DNA of 64,000 nt from CBDCCT01 sp965214995 (GTDB taxonomy: Bacteria > Deinococcota > Deinococci > Deinococcales > Trueperaceae): assembly GCA_965214995.1 (NCBI GenBank), contig CBDCCT010000002.1:5022001-5086000 (forward strand). Reading direction: 5' to 3'. Of this stretch, positions 41,236-49,177 are shown piece after piece. Made by a program: the position numbers and the translations under genes. The notes beneath the pieces are model-generated. The model was not told the DNA's origin and ran no database searches. It worked only from the letters and a program-made list of their open reading frames with translations. The number at the start of each line of letters is the position of its first letter. Positions within the stretch are counted from its first letter, which is position 1.

Positions 41236-42015
41236 TCAAGCTGTGGGTCGCCCGCCGACATGTTCCTTGAGTGACAAACCGGTGATCACGCGCTCGACTT
41301 CCTCGATAGACGATTCTTTCGGGTCGATGTCGTCAGCCACCACCTCACCGCGCCTCAAAACGGCGATGCGATCGACCACCCTAAACACGTGATAGATGTT
41401 GTGCGCGATGAGGATGCAGGAGTAACCCGAGTCCCTGGCCTCGCGCACAAAGCGCAAGACCCCCTGCGTCTCTTCAACCCCAAGATTGTTGGTGGGTTCG
41501 TCAAGAATAATCAAGTTGTTTTCAAAGTGCATGGCCCGCGCGATGGCGACGGCCTGACGCTCGCCACCCGACAAGGAGGTGATGGGCGTGGTCGGCGGGA
41601 TGTCTTTGGATATGCCCACCCGTTTGAGCAGGGTGCGCGCCACCTCGTTCATCTTCTCCTGGTCCATGCGGTTTAGAAACCGGGGTCCCTTGAGGGGTTC
41701 GCGCCCCAAAAAGAGGTTGCGCGCGATGGAAAGCTGAGGCACCAGCGCCGAGTCTTGGTAGATGGTTTCGATGCCCTGGGCGATGGCGTCGTTGGTGCTG
41801 CGCAACCGGACTTTTTTGTCGTTTATGTAGATACTGCCGCTGCTGGGCGTCAGCGCGCCCGAAAGGATTTTGATTAAAGTCGATTTGCCCGCGCCGTTGT
41901 CCCCCAACAACCCCAAAATTTCGTTCTTGTTGACCGTTATCGAGACGTTTCTGAGTGCCTGTACCGGGCCGAAATATTTATTAATTTCCTCCATCCGAAC
42001 GAGAGCTTGGCCCAC
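41236..42015 (-). CDS. Sugar ABC transporter ATP-binding protein (single-domain, FrcA type)
   Basis: A 259-residue ATPase with Walker A GDNGAGKST, signature LSGGERQAVAIARA and Walker B LIILDEPTNNLG. It has one nucleotide-binding domain, unlike the double-domain RbsA at 52275-53756, and so should act as a homodimer with the permease 5 bp upstream. It is the last gene of the run binding protein - binding protein - permease - ATPase driven from the promoter at 45378-45407. Confidence 0.9.
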   Translation of the reverse strand: MGQALVRMEEINKYFGPVQALRNVSITVNKNEILGLLGDNGAGKSTLIKILSGALTPSSGSIYINDKKVRLRSTNDAIAQGIETIYQDSALVPQLSIARNLFLGREPLKGPRFLNRMDQEKMNEVARTLLKRVGISKDIPPTTPITSLSGGERQAVAIARAMHFENNLIILDEPTNNLGVEETQGVLRFVREARDSGYSCILIAHNIYHVFRVVDRIAVLRRGEVVADDIDPKESSIEEVERVITGLSLKEHVGGRPTA

Positions 42016-42020
42016 GGCGC

Positions 42021-43013
42021 TTACAGTCCCGTCTGGTGTCTGCGCTCGAGCGCGGAGTGGATCGCCATCATCCCCAGGATGATGGCCCCGATAAAGATGT
42101 TGTAGGCGAGCGCCGGCACGTCCGTAAAGTTGATGCCGTTACGCATCAAGCGTAAAATGAACACGCCCAGAACCGTCCCGACGATGGTGCCGCGCCCGCC
42201 CATGAGGGCGGTGCCGCCGATCACGACCATCGCAATAATTTCCAACTCGTACCCGGTGCCGCTGTTGGGGTTGGCCGCCGACACGCGAATCGAACTCGTG
42301 ACCCCGGCGTAGGCGGCCATGACCGCCGTCAGGACGAAGAGGATTATTTTGGTGCGCACGACCTTGACGCCCCTGGCCCGGGCCGCGTAGGCGTTGCCCC
42401 CCGCCGCCTGTATCCAGTTGCCGAACCTGGATTGCGAAAGGATGTAGCCAAAAACGACGGCAAAGAAGATAAACCACAGGAGCGACGCGTAGATGCGGAG
42501 CGAGCCAAGCTGGAAGTCGCCCACGATGATTTCCATGAGGCGCGACTCGGCCCGCCAGGTCCTTTGGGGAAAACCGCTGGTGACGTAGAGCGCGCTGCCG
42601 CGCACCACCAACAACATGCCCAGCGTGACCAGAAAGGAGGGAATCTTGAGCTTAGTCACGAACCAGCCGTTGACAAAGCCGATGAGCACCGCGGCGAGCA
42701 TGGCGATGAGAAAACCCACCTCCAAAGAGGCCACGCCCTCGTTGTACAGAGTCCACATCAGCACGGGCGCAAAGCCGAACACCGACCCGACCGAAAGGTC
42801 GAACTCGCCCGCTATCATGAGCAGGGTCATCGCCAGCGCGATCATGCCGAGTTCCGGCACAAACGCCAGCAGGTTGCCGATATTAAAGGTGCTGAGGTAC
42901 TGCCCGGACGACAGCGCCGTGAAGACGATGATTTCACCTAAGACTAGCACAAGCGGCCCGAACTCGGGTCGGAGGACGAACCTTTTCAGACGCGAACTCG
43001 AGACCTCACTCAT
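42021..43013 (-). CDS. Sugar ABC transporter permease (RbsC/FrcC type)
   Basis: A 330-residue permease of the ribose/fructose class with eight to ten helices. Family marks are LAFVPELGMIALAMTLLMIAGEFDLSVGS (in part), the GGNAYAARARGVKV loop that contacts the ATPase, and VIGGTALMGGRGTI in the third quarter. It is separated from the binding-protein gene upstream by a stem-loop at 43108-43138 and is followed within 5 bp by its ATPase. Confidence 0.9.
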   Translation of the reverse strand: MSEVSSSRLKRFVLRPEFGPLVLVLGEIIVFTALSSGQYLSTFNIGNLLAFVPELGMIALAMTLLMIAGEFDLSVGSVFGFAPVLMWTLYNEGVASLEVGFLIAMLAAVLIGFVNGWFVTKLKIPSFLVTLGMLLVVRGSALYVTSGFPQRTWRAESRLMEIIVGDFQLGSLRIYASLLWFIFFAVVFGYILSQSRFGNWIQAAGGNAYAARARGVKVVRTKIILFVLTAVMAAYAGVTSSIRVSAANPNSGTGYELEIIAMVVIGGTALMGGRGTIVGTVLGVFILRLMRNGINFTDVPALAYNIFIGAIILGMMAIHSALERRHQTGL

Positions 43014-43107
43014 GCAAGAACCAGTTTTTCGTCACTGAACACCGCCATAACACCGCCCGGTTCAACCCTACGTTCATCATGCCAGCAAAACTCAGTTTTA
43101 AGAAATC

Positions 43108-43138
43108 AGAGGTGCAGAGGGATTCCTCTAGCACCTCT
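43108..43138 (-). promoter_or_regulatory. Intercistronic stem-loop after the second sugar-binding protein gene
   Basis: AGAGGTGC-A-GAGG and CCTC-TA-GCACCTCT form a 12-bp stem with a small internal asymmetry and a 4-nt loop, 45 bp after the binding-protein stop and 95 bp before the permease start. Its place parallels the stem-loop at 3772-3805 and suggests differential expression of the binding protein. Confidence 0.65.
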
Positions 43139-43183
43139 CTTTCTCATCACCGCTTTAGTACCAAACGTCACGAGAAAAGGTGG

Positions 43184-44116
43184 CTATTCCCCCGACAAAA
43201 TGTCGTCGTACACCTGCGCCGTGTCGGCCTCGTAAAGCGCCCCCGTTATAACGTCGAACCCGACGGGGATGCCGCTAGCTTCCATCGCGGCCAGCGACAG
43301 GGCGACGTAGCTCGTCGCCTGCGGGTCTTGCCACTGCGCGGCGTTGACGTAGCCCTCGAGCACCTCTTGCGTGGTGTCGAGCGAGTTGCCCCAGCCGACC
43401 ACGGGAATCTCGCCCGGCGCGACTCCGACCTGGTCAAACACGCGCTGGATGCTGCCCGTGACGAGGTCGCCGAGGCCGATGATCGCGTCAATGTCGTTCC
43501 TGTTGGCGAGCAGATAGTCCGACATGCGGGTGATGACCTCCGCTTGGTCTAAGGTCGCCTCGGTGACTTCCCAGGTGATGCCCAAAGGCTCGAACACGCT
43601 GGCGATGCCTTCCTCTTCCTGGACGCCGTAGGTAGCGCCGGGAATCTCGACGGGCAGCCAGACAAAGTCGCCCTCTTCAACGAGGTCGTTATCAACCAAA
43701 TACTGCGCCCAGGCGCGACCAAAGGCCACGTTGTCGCCGCCGACGTAGGCGTTAAAGTCGGCGGTCGGGTCGGGCGTGTTGAAGTTGATGATGGGGATGC
43801 CTGCGGCCCTGGCTTCAGAGACGACTTCCACCAGGCTGCCCGGATCCGGACTCGTACTCACAATGCCGTCCGCGCCGGAGGCGATGGCGACGCGCACGGC
43901 TTCCTGATGGGAGGGCACGTCACCGCTATGAAACGAGGTGCGAACCGTGTTGCCGGTGTCTTCAGCCCACTGCTCGGCCCCGTCCAAAAAGTAAGTCCAG
44001 ACGGGGTCGGCGGGGTCGCCGTGTGAAATCCAGTAAAAGACCTGCTCCTGTGCCAAGCCAATCTGCGACACGGATAAAAGAAGCAAAGTAACACCTATTA
44101 GGAGTCTTTTTAACAT
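43184..44116 (-). CDS. Sugar ABC transporter substrate-binding protein (Peripla_BP_4 / RbsB type), copy 2
   Basis: A 310-residue exported protein with signal LLIGVTLLLLSVSQIGLAQ and the ribose-binding-like fold: HGDPADPVW near the start, EAVRVAIASGADGIVSTSPD (in part), AAGIPIINFNTP and VVGWGN. The ATG at 44116 is preferred over the GTG one codon earlier. It lies between another binding protein and a matching permease. Ligand unknown; the class binds pentoses, hexoses and polyols. Confidence 0.88.
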   Translation of the reverse strand: MLKRLLIGVTLLLLSVSQIGLAQEQVFYWISHGDPADPVWTYFLDGAEQWAEDTGNTVRTSFHSGDVPSHQEAVRVAIASGADGIVSTSPDPGSLVEVVSEARAAGIPIINFNTPDPTADFNAYVGGDNVAFGRAWAQYLVDNDLVEEGDFVWLPVEIPGATYGVQEEEGIASVFEPLGITWEVTEATLDQAEVITRMSDYLLANRNDIDAIIGLGDLVTGSIQRVFDQVGVAPGEIPVVGWGNSLDTTQEVLEGYVNAAQWQDPQATSYVALSLAAMEASGIPVGFDVITGALYEADTAQVYDDILSGE

Positions 44117-44307
44117 CACGCGTTCCTTTCGTAAAAAGTACCTGCCGCCCCGCTCACCTGTGCTTGTTAAGGTTGCTCGAGCATAGCGCCAAGGTTGTAG
44201 CCAGTGCTCGAGCGTAGCGCTTCAAAGCTAAGCTCAGTCACATAGACCAAACCTCCTGAATCTTGATAAGACGCTCCAAGACCCGTACCAAAAGCGTCCC
44301 TAAACTT

Positions 44308-45348
44308 CTACCTCATATAACTCGCGGCGTCCTCCTGGCTGATAATCCCGTCGAGCACGTAGGTGTCGGGCTCTTCGGCGGTCATGGCGAGCATGTCGGG
44401 CAGGTTGCCCTCGGTGACGCGGCCGGGGATGGGCACGTAGATGGTGTTGCCGAAAGGACCCTCGAGCTCGCTCTCGTCAATCTCTCCGCCCTGAAGCAGT
44501 TCGACGGCGACGCGCAGCCCGCTCGCCCCCTGGCCCGGTGGGTTCATGACCGCGTACGACAGAAAGTCGGGGTGCTCCTCGCTGAGTTCTTCCCACAGCC
44601 TCAAATAGCCCGCGATGGCCTCGCCCGTGCCGATGGGGAAACTTTCGGGATTGGCCGTGCGGACCGCCGTCCACACGCCCTGTGCCATGCCGTCTTGCGT
44701 CCACACCGCGTCGATGTTAGGAATCGAGGCGAAAAGGTCGGAGGTGACCTGCTGCGCGGTCGCCTGGTCCCAGCCGCCCGACTCCCGCCCCACCACGTTG
44801 ATGTCGGGGTATTCGGCTAAGACCTCCTCGACCCCTTCCATGCGGGCTTCGTTCGCGGGGTGTCCCACAAAGCCCTCGATGAGGATGATGTCGCCCTCGC
44901 CGCCCAAGGCCTCGGTGAGCCAGCGGGCGCTCTCCTTGGCCCACTCCTTTTGGTCGATGGCGACGTTGTAAACGCCCTGAGCGCTCACCTCCTGGTCGAC
45001 GGCGATGACGACGACGCCTTCGTCCACGGCCTCCTCGAGCGCCAAATTGAGCGCGTTCTGGTCGTTGGGATTAACGATGATGGCGTCCACGCCGCGGTTG
45101 ATGAGGTTCTGAATCTGCTGAATCTGGCCCTGCACGTCGACGTTGGCGCTCTCGACGACGAGGTCTACGTCGACACCCTGCTCGGAGAGTTCGGCCACCA
45201 CGTCTTCCATGTTGCTGAGCATCTGGGTGCGCCACTCGCTGCTGATAAAGCCGTTTGAAACCCCGATGGTGTAGGACTGCGCGAGGGCACTCGAGACGAC
45301 GAACGAAAGGGTCAAAAGAACAGCGACTAAACCGAGAAGCTTTCTCAT
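44308..45348 (-). CDS. Sugar ABC transporter substrate-binding protein (Peripla_BP_4 / RbsB type), copy 1
   Basis: A 346-residue exported protein: signal LLGLVAVLLTLSFVVSSALAQ, then YTIGVSNGFISSEWR and the hallmark RGVDAIIVNPNDQNALN and AVDEGVVVIAVDQEV. The ATG at 45348 follows a strong AAGGAGG; an upstream in-frame ATG at 45378 overlaps the promoter and is rejected. The promoter 45378-45407 carries the GntR-type operator in its spacer. The permeases at 50375-52278 have no binding protein beside them, so this one may serve that system. Confidence 0.9.
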   Translation of the reverse strand: MRKLLGLVAVLLTLSFVVSSALAQSYTIGVSNGFISSEWRTQMLSNMEDVVAELSEQGVDVDLVVESANVDVQGQIQQIQNLINRGVDAIIVNPNDQNALNLALEEAVDEGVVVIAVDQEVSAQGVYNVAIDQKEWAKESARWLTEALGGEGDIILIEGFVGHPANEARMEGVEEVLAEYPDINVVGRESGGWDQATAQQVTSDLFASIPNIDAVWTQDGMAQGVWTAVRTANPESFPIGTGEAIAGYLRLWEELSEEHPDFLSYAVMNPPGQGASGLRVAVELLQGGEIDESELEGPFGNTIYVPIPGRVTEGNLPDMLAMTAEEPDTYVLDGIISQEDAASYMR

Positions 45349-45377
45349 CTTTCCTCCTTGAAGTTGTTTACTATTCA

Positions 45378-45407
45378 ACTATACTGGTACGGACCACCTA
45401 ATGTCCA
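45378..45407 (-). promoter_or_regulatory. Promoter with DasR/NagR-like operator in the spacer (operator site 1)
   Basis: On the minus strand TGGACA (-35, 45402-45407) and TATAGT (-10, 45378-45383) are 18 bp apart, and ACTGGTACGGACCAC occupies 45383-45397 in between. The 18-mer TATACTGGTACGGACCAC recurs exactly at 58561-58578 in opposite orientation, beside the GntR gene. Repression by the GntR protein is inferred. Confidence 0.8.
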
Positions 45408-45463
45408 GAAGTAGGTCTTCACCAAACGGACGTGGGAGGCTCCGCCATCCTCCTCGAGCCTCG

Positions 45464-46381
45464 CTAGCCTTTCGTTCTCGCCAGGTCGATGTGACGTTTA
45501 GCTTCACGGATGGCTCTTTTGCGCCCCTCGAGGCTCTCCTCAAACGCGCGGTCCTCGACTTCGATGCAGGTGTAGCCGTCGTAACCGACTTCTATAAGCA
45601 CCTCGCAAAACTCCTTCCAGTCGATGTCACCCAGGCCGGGAATCTTGGGGTCGTGCCACTTCAACCCCATCAGGCCGCGCTCGTAAAGCAGAGTCTTATC
45701 AATCTTCTCGTCCTTGATGTGCGTGTGGACGAAGCGGTCGCTGAATTCGTGCATGGCGCGGACGTGGTCGATGCCCAACCAGTGCAGGTGACTGGGGTCG
45801 AAGTTGAGGCCGAAATGGCGGCTCGGGATGGCGTCGAACATCCTGCGCCAGATTTCGGGGGAAATCGCTAAGTTTTTCCCGCCGGGCCACTCGTCGAGCG
45901 AGAAGAGCATGGGGCAGTTTTCAATCCCGACCTTAACGCCCTGCTCTTCGGCGTAACGAACGATGGGAGGCCAGACCTCTTCGAACAGCGGCCAGTTGTC
46001 CTCCACAGACTTTTCGGGGTCACGCCCGATAAAGGTGTTCATGACGTTGACGCCGAGCTTAGCGGACGCGGCAATGACTTTTTTGATGTGACTCACGTAC
46101 ATGTCGCGCTCGGCGGCGTCCGCGACGAGCGGATTGGGGTAGTAACCCAAGCCTGAAATCTCGACGCCGTGCGTTTTTGTGAGGCCCTTGATACGTGCAA
46201 CCTCACCATCGTCCAGCGCGTCAACATCGATATGAGTGACGCCCGCGTAGCGCCGGGTGTCGCCGCCCCCGGCGGGCCAGCACATCACTTCGGCGCAGTC
46301 GAAGCCCTCTGCGGCGGCGAAGGTCAGAACCTCCTCGAGCGTCAGGTCGGGCAAAATGGCGCTTACAAAGCCTAGTTTCAT
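45464..46381 (-). CDS. Sugar phosphate isomerase/epimerase-like TIM-barrel protein
   Basis: A 305-residue AP-endonuclease-2-fold TIM barrel. Metal-site residues appear at GIENCPM (Glu), NFDPSHLHW (Asp, His), HTHIKDEKI (His) and CIEVED (Glu). Homologues act as inosose dehydratases, hydroxypyruvate or ketose isomerases, and as beta-eliminases of 3-keto-glycosides. It follows a Gfo/Idh/MocA oxidoreductase within 35 bp, the pairing known for 3-keto-sugar chemistry. A perfect AAAGGAGG ribosome binding site precedes the ATG. Confidence 0.88.
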   Translation of the reverse strand: MKLGFVSAILPDLTLEEVLTFAAAEGFDCAEVMCWPAGGGDTRRYAGVTHIDVDALDDGEVARIKGLTKTHGVEISGLGYYPNPLVADAAERDMYVSHIKKVIAASAKLGVNVMNTFIGRDPEKSVEDNWPLFEEVWPPIVRYAEEQGVKVGIENCPMLFSLDEWPGGKNLAISPEIWRRMFDAIPSRHFGLNFDPSHLHWLGIDHVRAMHEFSDRFVHTHIKDEKIDKTLLYERGLMGLKWHDPKIPGLGDIDWKEFCEVLIEVGYDGYTCIEVEDRAFEESLEGRKRAIREAKRHIDLARTKG

Positions 46382-46414
46382 CGTGACCTCCTTTTGAATT
46401 ATCCAACCCTCTGT

Positions 46415-47572
46415 TTAGACCGTGACCCAACAGCGTTCCTTGTGACTTTCTAAAATCTTCTCACAAAGCAGCACCTCGTAGTGCCCGTCCTCAAAGGTTG
46501 GAAAGGGCTTGGGCGCGCCGCCGTAGTCGCCCGCGCTGATGTAACCGTAGACGGCGCGGTAAAGCTGCTTGAACGTGTCCGGGAAGCCCTCAGTATGACC
46601 GCCGGGATAGTTGGCAAAGGGTATAACATCGGCGTTTAGAAGCGAGGGGTCTTTGACCAAAATTTCGTTGGGCTTGTCCCGGTGCCCCAACCACAGGCTG
46701 TTGGGCGTTTCGCTGTCCCAGGCGAGCGCCCCTTTTGAACCCGCAATCTCAAAGCTCAGGCGGTTCTTGCGGCCCGCGCTCACTTGCGACACGTTCAGCA
46801 CGCCCCGCGCGCCCCCTTCGTAATGAAACAGCACCGCGCCGAAATCCTCCGTTTTTACATCAACCCGTTCAAACTTGCCCTCACCGTCCCCCGACCCACC
46901 TGTAGAACCTGTAAAGGTCTCTACACTGCCGCTCGGTTTCTTGCGCTGCTTGACAAACGTTTCCAAATCAGCGAGCAGTTCGGTGACCCTTTGACCCGTA
47001 ATAAAACCGATGAGGTCCATCCAGTGCGTGCCGATGTCGCCCACCGCGCGGAGCGCGCCGCCTTGCTCGGGCTCGAGCCGCCAGTTCCAGTCGCTGTCCT
47101 TTAAGAGCCAGTCCTGCACGTAGCCGCCCGTGACGGTGTAGATATCGCCCAAGGCGCCCCCTTTGACGAGTTCTCGCGCGTGCAGGGCGAGCGGGTAGAA
47201 GCGCACGTTGTAATTGACCGCGGCGACCCTTTCGGGGTGCCTGCGCGCGAGCGCCACCAGTTGCCGCGTTTCGTCCGTGTTCATCGCCAGCGGTTTCTCG
47301 CATATGACGTGCTTGCCCGCCTCGAGCGCCCCGGAAGCCTGCTCCAGGTGAAAAAGATTGGGCGAGGTGATATGCACCACGTCAACCGCGTCGTCCGATA
47401 AAATCTCGTCAAAGGAACCGTAAGCCACTTCCAGACCCAGTGCTTGGGCGGCGCGGCGGCTTTTGTCGGGGCTCGAGCCCAGCACGCCCCTGACCGGGAT
47501 GTTGAGACGCCTCAAAGCTTCGACGTGTACGGGACCGATAAAGCCGGTTCCGACCACTGCAACTGTAGGCAT
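46415..47572 (-). CDS. Gfo/Idh/MocA-family NAD(P)-dependent oxidoreductase
   Basis: A 385-residue enzyme. The N-terminal Rossmann fold opens VAVVGTGFIGPVHVEAL, and the catalytic lysine lies in the canonical CEKPLAM block (near residue 95). Further motifs are GDIGTHWMDL (His near the substrate) and GGARGVLNVSQ. Family members oxidise sugar or polyol hydroxyls, often at C3 or C2. It has a GGAGG ribosome binding site and is followed by the TIM-barrel gene, with which it probably acts. Confidence 0.9.
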   Translation of the reverse strand: MPTVAVVGTGFIGPVHVEALRRLNIPVRGVLGSSPDKSRRAAQALGLEVAYGSFDEILSDDAVDVVHITSPNLFHLEQASGALEAGKHVICEKPLAMNTDETRQLVALARRHPERVAAVNYNVRFYPLALHARELVKGGALGDIYTVTGGYVQDWLLKDSDWNWRLEPEQGGALRAVGDIGTHWMDLIGFITGQRVTELLADLETFVKQRKKPSGSVETFTGSTGGSGDGEGKFERVDVKTEDFGAVLFHYEGGARGVLNVSQVSAGRKNRLSFEIAGSKGALAWDSETPNSLWLGHRDKPNEILVKDPSLLNADVIPFANYPGGHTEGFPDTFKQLYRAVYGYISAGDYGGAPKPFPTFEDGHYEVLLCEKILESHKERCWVTV

Positions 47573-47665
47573 ATACGCCTCCGAGAAAAACGTTACGTTT
47601 CTAAGTCCTGCTCAACCGATTGTGTTGAAGCGTATCATACCTATCTGTTCTGTAACTCGTACCCA

Positions 47666-48352
47666 TCAGTCCGCATAAGGCGACCCTCCGGACGCGCGCG
47701 TCAGCAGAAAGCCGCCCTCGACGGGTAAGGTTTGCCCGGTGAGGTGCCCGCCCGCCTCGGAGGCTAGAAAGAGGCAGACCTCCGCCGCGGCGGTAAACAT
47801 GTCGTCTTGCAGCGGGGTGTCTTGCCTGAGCTTGTCCGTTGACGCGTCGGGAAGCTCGAGCCCCTCCACCAAAGGCCCAAGCGCAACGCTGTTTACGGTG
47901 GTTTTTAGGGGGGCGAGCTCGAGGGCGAGCATCTTAACGAGCGCCTTAACGGCAGCAAGCGTGGTGCCAAGAAGGCTGAGACCGCGAAACGGCGTGAGCG
48001 CGGCCACATGACTTGTTACGATGATGCGTCCCTCTTTTTGAGACGCCTTAAAAACGTCCGCGGCGGCTTGCATCACGTACGTGACGACCTCGACGTTTTC
48101 GTGTAACGCCTCTTGCCACTCCCCGGCGCTGCTGTCTAAAAAAGCCCCTCTCCCCCGCCAACTCGGGCAAATGACGACGACATCCGGCGACAGGACTGTT
48201 AAATGGCGCTTGGCGGCAACGGTTATAGAGTCGGCGGAACCGGCGTCCTCGAGACGGAGCGACTGGCAAACATAACCGTGTGTAGTGAACGCCTCGAGCA
48301 GCGCCCCGCTCAACGGGTCGTCCCGCCCAACCAAAACGAGCTTTTTTGCCAC
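47666..48352 (-). CDS. Atypical short-chain-dehydrogenase-like protein lacking catalytic signatures
   Basis: From the GTG at 48352, preceded by GGGAGG, the protein is 228 residues. The SDR fold is recognisable: NSVALGPLVEGLELP matches the usual NxVxPG block and LASEAGGHLTGQTLPVEGGF the C-terminal block. The glycine-rich loop is degenerate (VGRDDPLSG) and the Tyr of Tyr-x3-Lys is replaced by Leu (TTLAAVKAL). It is therefore probably not an ordinary dehydrogenase. A start at 48397 is possible but has no ribosome binding site. It lies directly after a normal SDR gene and may form a hetero-oligomer with it. Confidence 0.7.
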   Translation of the reverse strand: MAKKLVLVGRDDPLSGALLEAFTTHGYVCQSLRLEDAGSADSITVAAKRHLTVLSPDVVVICPSWRGRGAFLDSSAGEWQEALHENVEVVTYVMQAAADVFKASQKEGRIIVTSHVAALTPFRGLSLLGTTLAAVKALVKMLALELAPLKTTVNSVALGPLVEGLELPDASTDKLRQDTPLQDDMFTAAAEVCLFLASEAGGHLTGQTLPVEGGFLLTRASGGSPYAD

Positions 48353-48399
48353 CGCGCCTCCCGTTCTTACTTCTCCCGCGTCTACTCTCCCGCGCATTT

Positions 48400-49176
48400 T
48401 TACGTATATTTGCTGATGCCCAGACCGCCGTCCACCCGAATGAACGCCCCGGTGGTGTACGCCGCCTCGTCGGAGGCGAGGTAGCGCACCGCTGCGCCCA
48501 TCTCGCTTCCCTGACCGTCTCTGCCAAGCGGCACGGCGTCGCGCTGCGCCTGGACGCCCGCGGGCGTCTGCTGGTCCGGGGCCGCGTCGTTTAAGGGCGA
48601 GCGCACCCAGCCGGGGCCGATGTGGTTCACGGTGATGTTGTGGGGGGCTAGCTCGAGCGCCACCGCGCCCACAAACGCGTGCATCGCGTGCTTCGTCGCG
48701 CCGTAAACGGGGGTCACGGGAAACTGCACGTCGCTCTGCACGGAAGACACCACGATGACGCGCCCGCCGTGACCCTGGCGAACCATCCTCTTGGCGGCGG
48801 CGCGGCAGACGTTGGCGTTACCGAGGATGTTCACGCGCAGAATCGCGCGCAGGCTCTCCCGCGTGATGCTTCCAAACCCCTCCCAGCGGATGACGCCCGC
48901 GTTGCTCACCACGATGTCCAGTCGCCCGAGCGTCGCCGCGGTCTCCTCTATCATGCGGTTCACTTGCGCCTCGTCACCCACGTCGGCTTGCAGGGCGAGC
49001 GAGCGGCGGCCCAGGGCGCGTATGTCGGCGGCTCGAGCCTCCAATTCGCCAGCGTGATAGGCGTCGTTCACCGCGACGTCCGCCCCGGCTCTCGCCAAGG
49101 TCTCGGCCACGCCCCACCCGATGCTGCGCGCTCTAGCCGCGCCGGTAACGAGGGCGACCTTGCCGTCAAGGGTCAC
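48400..49176 (-). CDS. Short-chain dehydrogenase/reductase
   Basis: A 258-residue classical SDR: VTGAARARSIGWGVAETL cofactor loop, NAGVIRW, catalytic Ser in VVSSVQS and YGATKHA (Tyr-x3-Lys), then ITVNHIGPGWV and YTTGAFIRVDGG. The GTG start is one base past the stop of the zinc dehydrogenase gene upstream, so the two are coupled. Likely an NAD(P)-dependent sugar or polyol dehydrogenase in the catabolic cluster. Confidence 0.9.
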   Translation of the reverse strand: MTLDGKVALVTGAARARSIGWGVAETLARAGADVAVNDAYHAGELEARAADIRALGRRSLALQADVGDEAQVNRMIEETAATLGRLDIVVSNAGVIRWEGFGSITRESLRAILRVNILGNANVCRAAAKRMVRQGHGGRVIVVSSVQSDVQFPVTPVYGATKHAMHAFVGAVALELAPHNITVNHIGPGWVRSPLNDAAPDQQTPAGVQAQRDAVPLGRDGQGSEMGAAVRYLASDEAAYTTGAFIRVDGGLGISKYT

Positions 49177-49177
49177 C

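Noticed and set aside
43050..43075. GGTTCAA-like T-loop suggesting a tRNA
   Set aside because: No acceptor stem, anticodon arm or CCA context around it.
44174..44220. Two GCTCGAGC[AG]TAGCGC copies 32 bp apart between binding-protein genes
   Set aside because: Each is centred on the generally abundant CTCGAG motif; a pair at this distance is not convincing as a specific site.
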